From: an uncultured Lactobacillus sp.
GTDB lineage: Bacteria > Bacillota > Bacilli > Lactobacillales > Lactobacillaceae
Direction: 5' to 3'
DNA length: 64,000 nt
NCBI RefSeq assembly: GCF_947367125.1
Contig: NZ_CANBCQ010000001.1
Span: 62,001 to 126,000, forward strand
Shown here: positions 40,270-52,977 of the stretch, in pieces
Layout of the letters: each line of letters starts with the position of its first letter
Position numbering within the stretch: the stretch's first letter is position 1
Notes under the pieces: generated by a model
What the model was told of the DNA's origin: nothing
What the model saw: only the letters and a program-made list of their open reading frames with translations
Databases searched by the model: none
Made by a program: the position numbers and the translations under genes

Positions 40270-41085
40270 TTGGGTAAGGAAAAACAAGAATATCCTTTGA
40301 TCACTGACGACCTAGTCTTCGATCACGTAATGGGCAAGAAAGAAAACTGTATGGAATTGTTACGCCGTGCCTATCCCGAGTTAGACAGCAAAGATACTGA
40401 GGTGCTTACACAATATGACGGCAAGACGGCTTACAAAGCTGAGCACATCCGGCTCGATGTTTGGGCCAGGGATGACCAGGGCCGTGTGTTTGATTTCGAA
40501 ATACGGCGAAAAAATGACGGAGACCTAGAACAGCGAATGCGATATTATATCGGCAATCTGATTTGATACACTTTGCAGTCGGAGCAAAATTATTCCGAAC
40601 TTAAAAATGCATACGTAGTTTTTCTTTGTACGTTTGATTCATATTATCGAAACGAAAGCTGCTATGATTTTAAAATGTTTGACGAGAAGACTAGGTCGAT
40701 TGAGATCAAAATTGGACTGCACGTCAAGATTCTCAATTCCAAAGAGATCCGAGACAGTGATGCACCGATCAACGATGTTTTGGATTACATGGAAGGCGAT
40801 TCCAATCAAACGGATGATTACGTGAAGAAATTGCAAAAAGATCTTGAAAATTATGTTGGTAGCGGAAAGTGGGTGCAAGACATGGACAAGTACGACTACG
40901 AATTGAAGAAAGCTGCTGAAAAGGCAACCGAAAACAACACAGAAAAGAATGCTAGAAGCTTCATTGAATTTAATAAGAATTAAGGCAAGGATCTTCAAAC
41001 TACGATTCATGATGCAATGGGCAGGTTTGGTTATGTGTTTAATCTCGATAAAATCACCAAATTAGCAACTGAAATTTATCAGTAA
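40270..41085 (+). pseudogene. Rpn-family transposase/nuclease gene with two in-frame stops
   Basis: A 271-codon frame begun by TTG at 40270 and broken by TGA at 40564-40566 and TAA at 40981-40983. It has the family's YPLITDDLVFDHVMGKKENC opening and the nuclease core RLDVWARDDQGRVFDFEIRR (D and E-x-R where active members have E-x-Q/K). After the first stop it continues NYSELKNAYVVFLCTFDSYY and ends TIHDAMGRFGYVFNLDKITK. Such genes move by unclear means and decay often. Confidence 0.82.
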
Positions 41086-41124
41086 GACTGATTAAATAAG
41101 CTTTTCAGCAAAATATTCTCCTAA

Positions 41125-41151
41125 GATGTCGCAAATAGCGGCATCCTTTTT
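41125..41151 (+). terminator. Terminator-like hairpin after Rpn relic 2
   Basis: GATGTCGC-aaata-GCGGCATC (eight pairs, one T-G) then CTTTTT. Shares the GATGTCGC arm with the hairpin at 40137. Confidence 0.72.
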
Positions 41152-41158
41152 GATAGAT

Positions 41159-41187
41159 TTGCTTTCATAGATAACAAATGTTATACT
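41159..41187 (+). promoter_or_regulatory. Promoter of the intact adhesin gene
   Basis: TTGCTT (41159-41164), 17-bp spacer, TATACT (41182-41187) with TGt just ahead (extended -10). About 50 bases of leader follow to the AAGGGAG ribosome site. Confidence 0.7.
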
Positions 41188-41241
41188 AACTGTAGCAACA
41201 CAAAAGAGTGTGAGTAAGTAGAAGAAAAGGGAGTAAATGAA

Positions 41242-43839
41242 ATGTTATCCAAAAACAATTTCCAAGAGCATTTACGTAAAATGAATGAGAAAAAAGAGCG
41301 TTTTTCAATTCGTAAATTTACGGTAGGTGCCGCTTCAGTATTGATCGGCTTCACTATTTTTGGCATGGCTAATGGTGCAACTGTTAAGGCTGACACTGCT
41401 GATGCTCAAACAACAGAAACACTAAAGGCACCAGGACAACAAACTCAGGGTGACCAGACGGCAGCTCAAGATAATAACAAGCCGTCAACTGCTACTTCAC
41501 TAACTTCTGCAATTACGCAGGGTTCAGATAAGAAAAAACAAGCTTCAACTGATACTACACCTATAACACAAATGCCAACGGTTAAACCAACGAACAATCA
41601 AGCTGACACCAATAATACAGCTAAGCGTGAGGTAAGAACTAAGGCTCAGCAATCACCTGCAGCTGCGAAATCTACTGCACCTAAGCAATATACAGATACT
41701 GCTGAAGAAGAAATTTTTGTTTATGGTCCTGCAGATGCGCAAGATTCATCAAATGGTTATTACAAAACAGTAGAGAAGAAGAACATGACCGGTGTCAAGT
41801 CTGCTGGCGGCGATGTTGCGTGGGGTGAAGCCGGCTTTTCATCTAAGAATATTGATACTTTACTTAAATCTGGCGACTTTACTTATACAGCTACTGGAAA
41901 AAAAGGCCAAGATATTCCTTATCAAACTTGGTTAGATCAAGGTTATGTTCCTGTAATTACCCAAGTAATGACTGAGCACACAGAAGGAATGGCTTCAGAA
42001 GAAAGGGCTGCTAAGCTGAGAGACGAGTTAGACGAGATAGTTTCAAAGAACCGCTTAACATCTGATTTGCCAGCATACTCAATTTCTCAACCAATTAGTA
42101 CTACGTATCGGATTGATTTTTATAAGGCAATTAAAGATTATCAAACTGAACGAGTAAACATCTATCTTCCAGGTCACGATAAAACTGATGGTAGCGCTGA
42201 ATACAGTGCAGTTGTAGCTAGGAAAGACTTTACTGGCTATCAAGACGAGCAAGGAAATAAAGTATGGACAAGCGTAAAGTTTGATTCATTGAATTTAGCA
42301 GATCTTTTTAAGAATGCCAAGTTCTATAATAATAAGACAGGTTATCCAGAAAAATTGCCTGATTTGTCTAACTATTTCCCAGAAATCACGAGTGCTGAAA
42401 CTACCTTTGATAGTACAGATAAGGCCCAAGCCACTGCTCTGTTCCAAAAATTGAATCAAGAGATTAAGCAAGATCCAACTAGTCAGACTTTGCCAGAATA
42501 TACAGCAACGGCACCCGTAGGGACGATCTTTAACATTCACTTCAACGAATGGCAAAAGACTGGTCAAACTAAGACCTTTACTAGAACTGTGCGGACTTGG
42601 TACCAATATTATCTTAATGATAAAGAAGTTTACACTTACACTTATCGTCAAGGTGAAAATAGTCAAGTATTGCCAATTCAAGAGCAAGTCATCAAATTAT
42701 CACTTGATGAATATAAGAATAAACAAGGGCAAACTGAATGGAGAATTAATAAGGATGCTTCTTCAGCAATGTCTGATTTAACAGCTGGAATTGTAACACC
42801 ATATGTTGAAGGTTATAATTTTGGTATTCGTCGAACTTATGGCAAAGACATTGTCTCAGATGCAGCATTTGAGGATGCGTTGGCAGTTAATAATGGTAAG
42901 GAAGATGGTAAAGAGATTACCAAACTAGTTGGTCAAAGCTATGTTCCAGAAAAAGGCAATGAAGCAGCTTGGAAGAAGTTCAATAATGGAACTGAGATTA
43001 CCAATCCAGGTTTAATTGACTCCAGTGCAGCATTTAGCAAGACTCCTGATCTCTTTGGCAATGGTCAATCTAATGAAATGATTGACATTGTATACTATGC
43101 AAATTTGCATAAGGTGACAGAGAAAATTATTGATCAAGATGCCAATGATGTTCTCTATGATTCTGCTAAGGCACCTAATGAAGCACTTTGGGTACCGAGT
43201 GATTGGACCTGGTTCGATCAAGCACCGCTTAAGTTACCCAAGGGCTATCATGAAGGCACTAAGCAAGGTAATCCTGTACCATACTTGAACTTTAAGACAG
43301 GACAATTTGTTGTAAACGGTAAGGTAGTTACCGGCGTTCAGTTGCAAATGGGGACACAGGACATTAACTATGTTTACTACGTTCAAAAAGATGCAACACC
43401 TACACCAAAGCCTGAACCTCAACCTGAGTCTCAACCAACACCAGAGGTTCAGCCAGAAACATCGGTAAAGCCAGAGCAACCAGCTGCACCAACTAATGAT
43501 GACAAGCAAAATAATGGCTCAGTTTTGCCAGAAAAGGTAGATCATCACGATGGGCAAGAGAAGCACGAAGGACAAAACAAGAAACAAACTAATGTGAAAA
43601 ATGTAACTCCACATGCTACAGCAGTTAAGAAGTCTACTCACAAAGTGAGTCAAGTTGAAAATAAAGCTGACAATCAAATTAAGTCAACTGCAGTTGTTTC
43701 AACTAATGCTAAGAAGACTGAAGCTCTACCACAAACTGGTGAAGAAAGTAAGTCTAGCTTGGGTATTGCAGGCTTAGTTCTTGCCACTCTTGCAGGTTTG
43801 CTTGGATTTGCTGGAACAGACAAGAAACGTAAGAATTAA
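41242..43839 (+). CDS. YSIRK-signal, LPQTG-anchored surface adhesin
   Basis: An 865-residue cell-wall protein. The N-terminus has the YSIRK-type signal (ERFSIRKFTVGAASVLIG) with cleavage near KADT. A Thr/Gln/Ala low-complexity stretch leads to a body of related segments, for example EEEIFVYGPADAQDSSNGYY with NMTGVKSAGGDVAWGEAGFS and a second VARKDFTGYQDEQGNKVWTS unit, indicating a repeated domain. A Pro/Glu repeat (PTPKPEPQPESQPTPEVQPE) spans the wall, and LPQTGEE, a membrane helix and KKRKN form the sortase signal. It probably binds host mucus or matrix; the ligand is not known. The domain body was not matched to a named family. Confidence 0.87.
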   Translation: MLSKNNFQEHLRKMNEKKERFSIRKFTVGAASVLIGFTIFGMANGATVKADTADAQTTETLKAPGQQTQGDQTAAQDNNKPSTATSLTSAITQGSDKKKQASTDTTPITQMPTVKPTNNQADTNNTAKREVRTKAQQSPAAAKSTAPKQYTDTAEEEIFVYGPADAQDSSNGYYKTVEKKNMTGVKSAGGDVAWGEAGFSSKNIDTLLKSGDFTYTATGKKGQDIPYQTWLDQGYVPVITQVMTEHTEGMASEERAAKLRDELDEIVSKNRLTSDLPAYSISQPISTTYRIDFYKAIKDYQTERVNIYLPGHDKTDGSAEYSAVVARKDFTGYQDEQGNKVWTSVKFDSLNLADLFKNAKFYNNKTGYPEKLPDLSNYFPEITSAETTFDSTDKAQATALFQKLNQEIKQDPTSQTLPEYTATAPVGTIFNIHFNEWQKTGQTKTFTRTVRTWYQYYLNDKEVYTYTYRQGENSQVLPIQEQVIKLSLDEYKNKQGQTEWRINKDASSAMSDLTAGIVTPYVEGYNFGIRRTYGKDIVSDAAFEDALAVNNGKEDGKEITKLVGQSYVPEKGNEAAWKKFNNGTEITNPGLIDSSAAFSKTPDLFGNGQSNEMIDIVYYANLHKVTEKIIDQDANDVLYDSAKAPNEALWVPSDWTWFDQAPLKLPKGYHEGTKQGNPVPYLNFKTGQFVVNGKVVTGVQLQMGTQDINYVYYVQKDATPTPKPEPQPESQPTPEVQPETSVKPEQPAAPTNDDKQNNGSVLPEKVDHHDGQEKHEGQNKKQTNVKNVTPHATAVKKSTHKVSQVENKADNQIKSTAVVSTNAKKTEALPQTGEESKSSLGIAGLVLATLAGLLGFAGTDKKRKN

Positions 43840-43866
43840 TCGAATTATTAGTCTAAAAATATAAAG

Positions 43867-43901
43867 AACAGGTAACGTGTAAAAAGCGCTGCCTGTTTTT
43901 G
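43867..43901 (+). terminator. Terminator after the adhesin gene
   Basis: AACAGG and CCTGTT arms with a long internal loop and T-run (CCTGTTTTT). Imperfect but in the right place. Confidence 0.5.
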
Positions 43902-44219
43902 CATATAAGAAATTTTCTTGACTGATTTGTTATTATAATTTGTGAAGATAAATATAAATACAATAATGGTATATTTAAATTGTTGTATTGCAATTATTTA
44001 GTGCTCTAAAAATAGAATATCTCGCAATATGCGTAGTATCAGTTACTAGTGGTATGAATAACGCTTGTTTTATTTTGCTAACATGATAGGATTAATATGT
44101 ACATAAAAGACAAGACTGATGTAGATATTAATTATTTTTTATAGAATGTGAAAACAAATGCGTTATTTAATAGCTTGCTTGTATCTAGATTAGTGATTAT
44201 TTAGTAAGGGATGCTAAAT
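43902..44219. other. AT-rich intergenic region
   Basis: About 320 bases without a gene. It contains isolated promoter-like words such as TTGACT and TATAAT, but their spacing (about ten bases) is wrong, so no promoter is called. No repeat or RNA was seen. Confidence 0.6.
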
Positions 44220-47200
44220 ATGTTGTCAAAGAACAATTTTAATGAACGTTTGCGCAAGATGGAACCTAAAACAGAACGCTTCTCCATCCGTAAATTTACG
44301 GTTGGCGCTGCGTCTGTTCTGATCGGCCCATATTTGGGATGGCAAATGGGCAGAGCGTTAAGGCTGATGTGAAAAATGATGCTACTGTGCGGACAAATGA
44401 GAGTAATAAAAACAGCACTGGTGTTACTAATAAAGCAGGCCAGTCTAAAGATAACGAGAAACAAAAAATCGAAGATGGGGAGGTACTAAATTCATCATCT
44501 ACTAAAAAAGTTGAAAGTACTGTTATAGATAATAATTCTGAGACGTCTAAATCATCTGAAACACCAACTTCAACAACTAAGGCCAATAAGTCAAAAACTG
44601 AAACTGATTTAAAGAAAAATGATTCAGTTAGTCAGAAAGGCAGTAACACCGAGGCTTTTGTAGACAACGCTAGGACTACTCCAGATGTAAATTCAGATAC
44701 TAAAAATAAAAAGGCTAACGAAACTACAACCGCAGCTGATAATGCAACTCTTGATAGTCTTGAAGCTAAATATGAAAAATTAGAAACTCAACTTGAAGCT
44801 GGCAAAATAAGCGAAGATGATGCACAAAAAGCCGCAGAAGAGTTGCAAAATGAAATGGCTCAACTTCCTGAAGCTGTTCAACTTAAAGCAGCCACTTTGG
44901 AAGATGTTGACACTAAGACGTCAAATACATCAGAGGTCAGCGATTGGTCAAGCTTTGTTAATGCATTAAATAATACAAATGTTAACGAAATTAAGTTGAC
45001 TAGCAATATTGATGTCGTTAAACTTTGGCAAATATTCATTAAAGTTTAACAACAATAATCAAGACGCAGATCATCCAAATTGGGATATCACCTTTGACAA
45101 TATCAATACTAATGCAGATACTTTTGACGGTCACCAATATAGTCCAATTTACTTTGGTAGTGCATGGGCTGGTGCTGGTGATAATGCGGCAGTAAGTGAA
45201 GAAAACCAAAAGAACATTAAGGTTACTTTCAATAATGTTAATGCCAATGTGACTGATCGTCCAATTATTAGTGGCTTTAAGACTAATTGGGCAGGTTCAG
45301 CTGATATTAATGGTGAAGCTTATACTTTAGTTCTTAAAGGAACTAATAACCTAACTAGCAATGGTTACACCGGTGGTTCTACCCCCCCACTGGTGATGAT
45401 GGAAATGCTATTTCTGCAGGTTACATTACTGTTGAAGATGGCACTACTACCATTAATATGCCACAAACATCATCATATAACTTGCAATATGGTGGTGCTG
45501 CTGTTCGTACTGCGCAAGATGATGTTTCTGAAAATAATGTAATAAGCAAGTATTCAATGAACATCAAGGACGGTGCTACTTTAAACATTACTGGTGGCAA
45601 GGATGTTAAGGCTATTGTAACTACTAATGCGATTACCGGTACTGTTAATGTTGACGATAACTTAAACATGAATATGGGTGCTGGCCATTCAATTGCAGTA
45701 CTTGCTGGTAATATGAATGTTGGCAAGACTGGCAACGTTGATATTATTACCGCTCAAGTTCAAACTGGCGGTAAATCGATTGGAACCTTTGATGGTGGTC
45801 AGTACGGTGTGCTTTCAATCGGTGTTGGCTATGCTGGCAACTTGACAAATACCGATTCCAACACTATCAACGACAATGGGTCAATTAAGGTTGTGCGTAC
45901 TTCAACTGCTGATTCTATGAGCCCAATAATCTCAATGGGGTCAGGTGCTTCAGGTCTTTTGAAAGGAAACTTTACTGTTAAGGTAAATGAAGGAGCTACC
46001 TTAGACTTACAAGATTCTGAAGATCAAACTAATTTAAGGATGATTTATGTTTCAGGCTCAAGTGTTCCTTCCCACCTTAACTTTACTAATCCTGGATATG
46101 TGAACTTGCAATGTAATAATGATCTGCCAGAGAACGGTAGTGACTTAGTTTACCTTGAGGGTCAACCCAACGGTGTAACTATTACTCAATCTCCTATTGC
46201 TCAGGGGGATGAGGCAAATAAGTCAGAAACGCCAAGCTGGACCTGGATTGTAAAGAATGCAAGCTCCATGAACAACTGGGGTGACAATACAGGCTTCGGC
46301 TTTACTGCTGCCAGTAAAACTGCACCACAAAACGCAACTGGCGACCCTAAGTTCTTACATTCAAATGGATCTGTGATTATGGCTACCAGTCAATCAGGCT
46401 TAAATTCATTCCAATACAATGGTAGTCAAAAGGCTTCTAAGGATTCAGCTCAAGGCGTCATTACTACGTTTAGCAATGGGTTCTGAGTTATTAGATGATA
46501 AAACGGCGGTTACTGATGCTGATAAGTATCAACCTGAAACCCAAACTATTAAAGGTACTACAGATCAGAAGTTAAATGATTTAGTTGCCAAGGATGGTAT
46601 TAAAGATTTAATTGAATTAGATGGTAGTAAGACTACTGATTTATCATCAATTTCTAGTGTTGCTTGGTACAGCTCAAATGATGATGCTAATGAATGGAAT
46701 AAGAAGATGCTCGATCAAGACGGCAATTCGTTAGCACAACCAGCCCAACTGGTAACTTGGATACTACGGATAAGTCTGCATGGGCAAAGGTAACTTACCA
46801 AGATGGTTCAATTGACTTTGTGAATATTCCGTTGAACATTACTATTCCACTTGTCGCTCAAGATGTTAAAGTTTGGACTGATGCCACCACTACGCCAGGC
46901 GCAAAGGATGGTATTAAAAATACTGCTGACTTAGACAAGATCACCGATTCTGCTAAGCCGGACGCCAAGACAACTTATGCTTAGACTGATTCCTAATCAA
47001 GCTGCAAGCGACATTAAGACTCCAGGTAAGTACACCGAAAATATTACTGTAACTTATCCAGATGGTAGCCAAGATAATATCGATACTAATGTGTTTGCTG
47101 ACGAAAAGCCAAAGACCACTACAATTGAGGCGCCTTCAGCAAGGATTCAGATGCATCTAAGATTACTAACACGGTTAACACTGCAGCTGATTTAACCTTA

Positions 47201-50200
47201 GGGGATGCAAAAACTAAGGCTGAAGGTACTGCAATTCATAATGTAGTAAGTTCACTTTCAGATCCAGCTTCTTTAGTTGATATCGCTAATTTGACTAAGG
47301 ATAATAATTCTGAGGTTTCTAATGTAACTTGGAAAGATGATCAGACTCCTTCCGTTGCAACAACTGGTAAGCGAAATACGACTGCAACAATTCACTTTAT
47401 TGATGGTTCAACACTTGATGTACCAGTTTCGTATACAGTTACTGCTAGTCAAGCTGACAATTGTCAACCAATTACCAAGCAAGTTTCAACTGACAAGAGT
47501 ACTACTCCAGATGCTCCAAGTGCTGTAACTAACAAGGACACTGATAAGGTTGATCCCGATGTAACCAAGTTGCCAGCAAGTACTAAGCTTGAATGGAATG
47601 ATCCTGACAAGATTGGCGACGACGTTAAGACTCCAGGTAAGAAGACTGATGAAAACTTACCCAGATGATTCTAGCGAAGTTGTAAAGACTGATATTGTTG
47701 TTAACAATCCACCTGTCGTAACTACGCTTACAACTGGTAAAGGTACTAAAGTACCAAATCCAACTTCTGCAATTATGAACTTGAATAATGGTGGTAAGGA
47801 TCCGGTTGACGGCTATCCATTTAAGGTAACTTGGACTAAGGAGCCGGATATTTCTACCAAGGGTCCTCATAAAGGTAGCGTTGAAGTTGAATACCCAGAT
47901 GGTACGAAAAAGACGGAGATAGTTACTGTTAACGTAACTGATGGCTTCAAAGCTCCAGACGGAGTAACTATTACAGTTGATGAAAAGACTGGTAAGGCTT
48001 CTGCTACTATAACTAAGGATGCTCCACTTGGTACATTCAGTGTTCCAGTTGAAGTAACTTATAAGGACGGCACTACGGGCACAACCAATGTTCCAGTTAG
48101 CGTAACTGGCGAGGAACACAATAAGAATGGTGAAGATATTTACTATGGTGATCAAACGATGACCAAGTTTATTAAGACACCATTTGATGTTCACAAGACT
48201 ACTGGCGATGCTAGTGTTGATGCTCAGAACTTCCTATACAGTTTAATTGAAAGATATGATTGGGATAGAGCAACTGGCAAGTACAATAAGACTGCTACTT
48301 ACACTTTGAGTGCTGATGGTAAGACTTATGTAAGCGACAAGGATAGTAGCGATACGATTGATGCTGCTAATATTCAATTAGCATGGCAAGATAACTACAA
48401 GTTAAACACTAATGCTGATAACTTTAAGTCTAAGACTGGTGACACTTTAGTTGATAGTGGTGAAGAAATAACTGGCTCAGATGACGGCATTTCAGGCAAC
48501 TCTAAGTACCGTTACAATGTCAAAATTACGGACTACAATACTTTGAACAAGTTAGGCTTGGCATGGGATGGCTACAACTCATGATCTAACGTTTACTTCA
48601 ACTTCCGCGGTGCAACTGGTAAGCAAAATATTTCAGTTAACTACAAGAGTAATGTTCCAACTACTGCAGATGCCATCAAGACTTACCTTGATAGAGATAG
48701 TATTAGCGGCAAGACTTGCAAGAACGGCAACGTAACTAAGGATGTTTGGGCTGAGAACGGGATGCCAGGCACTAATGGCAAGTTTGATGCAGATCACATG
48801 AGTGGCACGGCTGAATTTACTTTTGATAACGGCACTAAGTTTGATGTTCCGATAACTTTCAAGACTGGTAGTCATGGTTCAACTTCAGATAGTAAGGAAA
48901 ATGACGACACTAATCTTATGTAACTCATAACATTAAATATAATGTTACTGGTGTAACCGACAAGGATGGCAAAGCTGTTGAAACACCTAAGACAGCAACT
49001 CAAACAGTTCATTATGTTCGTGACGGTTACCACAACGTTGATGTTACTGGTAATGATACAAGTGATGTAACTTGTAACGACTGGAAGCTTGCTGACGGCA
49101 AGAATGCCGAGTTCCCAGAATTTGACCAAATTGCTTCATTCACTGGCTACACCCCATCAATTGCTAAGGTTGAAAATGTCGATGTTGTAGTTTCTAAGGA
49201 TGGTATGCCAGAGAATGGTACTGATGTTACTGTAACTTACACTAAGAATGGCAATATTCCAGTTGATGCTGACGATACTAACCCAGCATAGAAGACTATT
49301 ACTCGTACAGTAACCTTTACTGGTGTCCCAGATGGTCAAAGAGATGCTTATAAGGGTCAAACTCAAGAAGTCAAGTTTACCCGTGAAGATGGTGACCATC
49401 ACATTGGTTACAAAGATCTAGTAACTGGTAAGGTAACTTACAATAAGTGGACTGCAGAAGGCTCTGATAAATGGACTGCAGTAGATACGCCTGCTATTAC
49501 TGAAAAAGATGGTTCAGTTTACACACCAACGATGACAGCTGATGGCAAGACAGTAACTTCAATTGATGAAGTTACTGTTGATCCAGACACAACCAAGGAC
49601 AGCACTGTAACTGTTGCTTACAAGGAAACTACTATTCCAGTTCCATATAAACAGGGCAAAGATGGCGTAACTGATGGTATGGATGAATACATCAAACGTA
49701 CGATCACAGTTAACTATCCAGATTCTGTAACTGGTAAGGTTCAGCCTGAACCACAAGTTGTTCACTTCACTCGTAAGGATGACAAGGGTAATGCAGGTTA
49801 CACTACTGTTGATGCTAACGGTAAAAAGACGACTACGAAGAATGACTGGCATGCAGTTGGCTCAGATACTTGGGCTGAATTTGATGCTCGTGTAGTACCA
49901 GGCTACACTGCAAACCCAACTAAGGTTGATGCTAAGCAAAGTTTCATCCAATGATAAGGATGCTAGCGTTGAAATTAACTACACTGCAAATGATCAAACA
50001 GCTAAAATTTACTTTGTAAACAATGCAGATCATACTGATATCGTAAAGACTCAGACTGTTGATGGTAAGACCGGTGAAACTGTTAAGTTAAGTCAAGATG
50101 GTGCTGAAGGTATAACTAAGTTAGTCGTACCAGAGGGATGGACAATTGTTCCAGGAACTCAAACTCCAGAAGCAATTTCATTTGGTTCAACTCCTATTCA

Positions 50201-52418
50201 AGATCAAACTGTTTACATTGAACACAAGAAGGACACCGAGAGTGGTCTTGATGATAAGAATAAAGACAACACTAATCTTCGTCGTCAGGTAACTCGGACT
50301 GTAGTCATTTCAGTACCAGGACAAAAAGACCAAGAAATTCCACAAACTGTAGATCTTTACAGAACTAAGACTGTTGATAAAGCTTTGAAGGCTGAAGGTA
50401 AATCTGAAGATGAATACACTACTTACAGTGAATGGAAGTCCAATATTGTAGGCAACAAGATGAAGTTAATGTTTCTAAGAACAACAGGGGTGAAGAACTT
50501 GCAGTAGGATATACTCCAACCGCTAACGTGGCCCTTGAAGATAAGAATGGCGCTAAGTTTGTTCCGGCTCAATCAGCTTTGCAGGATGGCGAACCTGTAA
50601 CAAACTACACTGTTATTGTTGATTATCATAAGAATGGTGATACGCCAGTTCCTTATAAGCCAGGCAAAGATGGCGTTGACGACGGGATGAACAAGTGTGT
50701 CACTCGGATCATCACTGTTAAGGAGCCAGGCAAGAACTATTCACTTCACTAATGAAGATGCAAATGGTAACGGTGGCTACATTGATCCAACTAATGGTAA
50801 GACCACTTACAACACTGTATGGCACATTGCTGGTGAGTTGAACGAAACTACTGGTACTTGGGATGAATTTGATGCATCAACAGTATCTGGTTACACTCCA
50901 GGTCAAGCCAAGGTTGAAGCTAATAACGATGTCACGGTTGACACACCAGCTGTTAGTGTAACTATTACTTACACTAAGAATGCTGCACCAACTCCAGAGA
51001 CTAAAAACTTTACTTAACGCATTGTTTATAAGGATACTAAGGGCAATGAAATTGCAACTGAAACTCCTGTAAAAATCACTGGCACATTTACTTCTGATAA
51101 ACCAGCAACTCCTTCTGCTGAAACTATTAAGAGTGGCATGCCAAAGGGCTGGAAGATTGTCGGTGCTTACCCAGCTGACATTGTGGTAACTATTGCACAT
51201 GCAACTCATGTAGTTAAACCAGGTGATCATGGTGTTGATCCAACTAAGGATGCTTACAAGGATATGTTCAGTCATGTAACTGGAACAATTGACATCTCAA
51301 ACCCAGATGGTACAGAGATGATTCAAATGTCCAACGCGCTGACTTTAGTCGCTCAGCTGTCATTGATGATGTAACTGGCAAGGTCGCAACAGACTTTACT
51401 GGTGATATTGATGGCGTTCACTTCATTACGGCTACAGTGATTTGGACAAGTCTGAAGCTGTTTTAAGCAAGTTCTCAACTCCGGATAGACTTATCACGCT
51501 TATGTTAGTAATCAACAAGTTGCTGAAATTGAAGAATTAGTTGTCAAACCAGGCGATACTTCTTCAACTGTAAAGGTAATTTACTCAGTTGAAACTCCAA
51601 AGGACAATGATGTATACGAACCTCACTATCCAGAAGTCGTAACTACTTCTGGTAAGACTACAACTACCGAAGTTAAGTACGAAGGTGACAAGCCAACTGG
51701 CAAAGTAATTTATACTAAGACTCCAGATAAATTGCTAGAAGGTACTACGGTAACTTGGAAGCAAGGCGAAGAACCTGATCCTAAGACACCAGGTACAACC
51801 GACAGTCACGTAATTGTTACTATTCCAGGCCAAGATCCAGTAGAAATTTCTACTAAGGTAACAATTACTGCTAAGACTTCAACTGATACGAGTGATGATG
51901 ATAAACCTCCAGTAATTCCACCAGCTCCAGAAGGTCACAAGCCAGAAGAGACTAAACCACCTAAGAAGGAACCTGAAGTTAAGAAGCCACAAAAGAAACA
52001 CATTAAGAAGGATGATACTAAGAAAGCAATTATCAAGAAGACGGTGAAGAATGTAACCAAGAAGGCAGCTAAGACCGAAAATCCATGGGCAACCAATAGC
52101 GGTGTTCACGGTGAAGGTCTTGATGCTCGCGAGAAGAAGGGTTACAACTCTAACGCAGGCGTTTACGGTGAAAGCATGAATAATGGATTCACTACTAATA
52201 CAGGCGCTAAGGGTGCCGACGTTAACGGAACTAATGCAGTTGCTGCAGGCGATAAAGAAAATGCCAAGACTTTGCCACAAACTGGCGAAAAGGACGATAA
52301 GACTGGCTTGCTCGGCTTGTCTGCAATGGCATTAGGTGCAGCTGTCGCATTGTTCGGTGAAGTCGTTGACCGTAAGCGGAAAAGGCAATATCTAATTCAA
52401 ACACATAAAATTGATTAA
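44220..52418 (+). pseudogene. Giant YSIRK/LPQTG mucus-binding-type adhesin pseudogene
   Basis: An 8.2-kb relic of a protein of about 2,730 residues. The YSIRK signal (RFSIRKFTVGAASVLIG) is followed at once by a frameshift near 44330. Further lesions include shifts near 45030, 45385 (in a seven-C run), 46470, 46750, 47140, 47655, 48920, 49940, 50460, 50735 and 51345, and in-frame stops at 48582-48584, 49288-49290 and 51015-51017. Content in order: acidic low-complexity region, beta-helix-like repeats (45,060-46,450), Rib-like repeats (VTYQDGSIDFVNIPLNITIP; VEVEYPDGTKKTEIVTV), then mucin-binding-type repeats (PYKQGKDGVTDGMDEYIKRT; PYKPGKDGVDDGMNKC). It ends with an intact LPQTGEK signal. AAGGGA precedes the start. 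Confidence 0.9.
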
Positions 52419-52420
52419 AG

Positions 52421-52450
52421 ACAGGCAATATAAAAGTTGCCTGTTTTTTG
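52421..52450 (+). terminator. Terminator after the adhesin pseudogene
   Basis: ACAGGCAA (52421-52428) and TTGCCTGT (52437-52444) with a following T-run. Confidence 0.88.
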
Positions 52451-52541
52451 TTTTGTTCGCTTTTCTTCAGAAAACTCGTTTGGTATAATTTTGATATTCA
52501 GAACGTACGTACAAAAAAACTTACCTAGAAAGGATCATGGA

Positions 52542-52929
52542 ATGACTAAACTAACAGAGGAAATGTTTCAAATTTTTGATCAACCAGGGTTTTCTTTTAA
52601 AAAGATTATATAAGAGTGCGCAGTGGCAAGACAGACCTGCAGAATATAATGAATTACTTACCATTTTGCCTGAGTGGAGCAAACGGCTTTACTTGACTGA
52701 CTGACGTATTTGGAATGGTGAGATGGCGTCGGAATTTGATGATCATCTTGAGTTGCGCGATTACTTGAATGATCGGCAAAAACAGGCTGAATTCAAAGCT
52801 GGTTTAGGGGATGCAACATTTTTAGTTGGTAAATTTATTTTTCGCAAGCAAGCGCCAGACATTAGTATGGAAGATTTTATTAAGCAAACAATTAATGAAT
52901 TAATACCGCTCTATGAAAAACTAGTATAA
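52542..52929 (+). pseudogene. Decayed hypothetical gene
   Basis: A frame starting MTKLTEEMFQIFDQPGFSFK with AAAGGATC upstream shifts in an A-run near 52600 (reading resumes as YKSAQWQDRPAEYNELLTIL), then meets TGA at 52702-52704 and continues as RIWNGEMASEFDDHLELRDY to TAA at 52927-52929. The intact protein would have about 128 residues. Family not recognised. Confidence 0.7.
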
Positions 52930-52977
52930 TTGTTCCCGTTACTATTAGTAAGTTATACAATAAAAGTGGTGAGAATA

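Noticed and set aside
43917..43936. TTGACT and TATAAT as a promoter of the giant adhesin
   Set aside because: The two boxes are only about ten bases apart and lie some 290 bases before the gene.
47625..48194. Minus-strand open frame in the adhesin pseudogene
   Set aside because: Composition and lack of ribosome site show a shadow of the plus-strand repeats.
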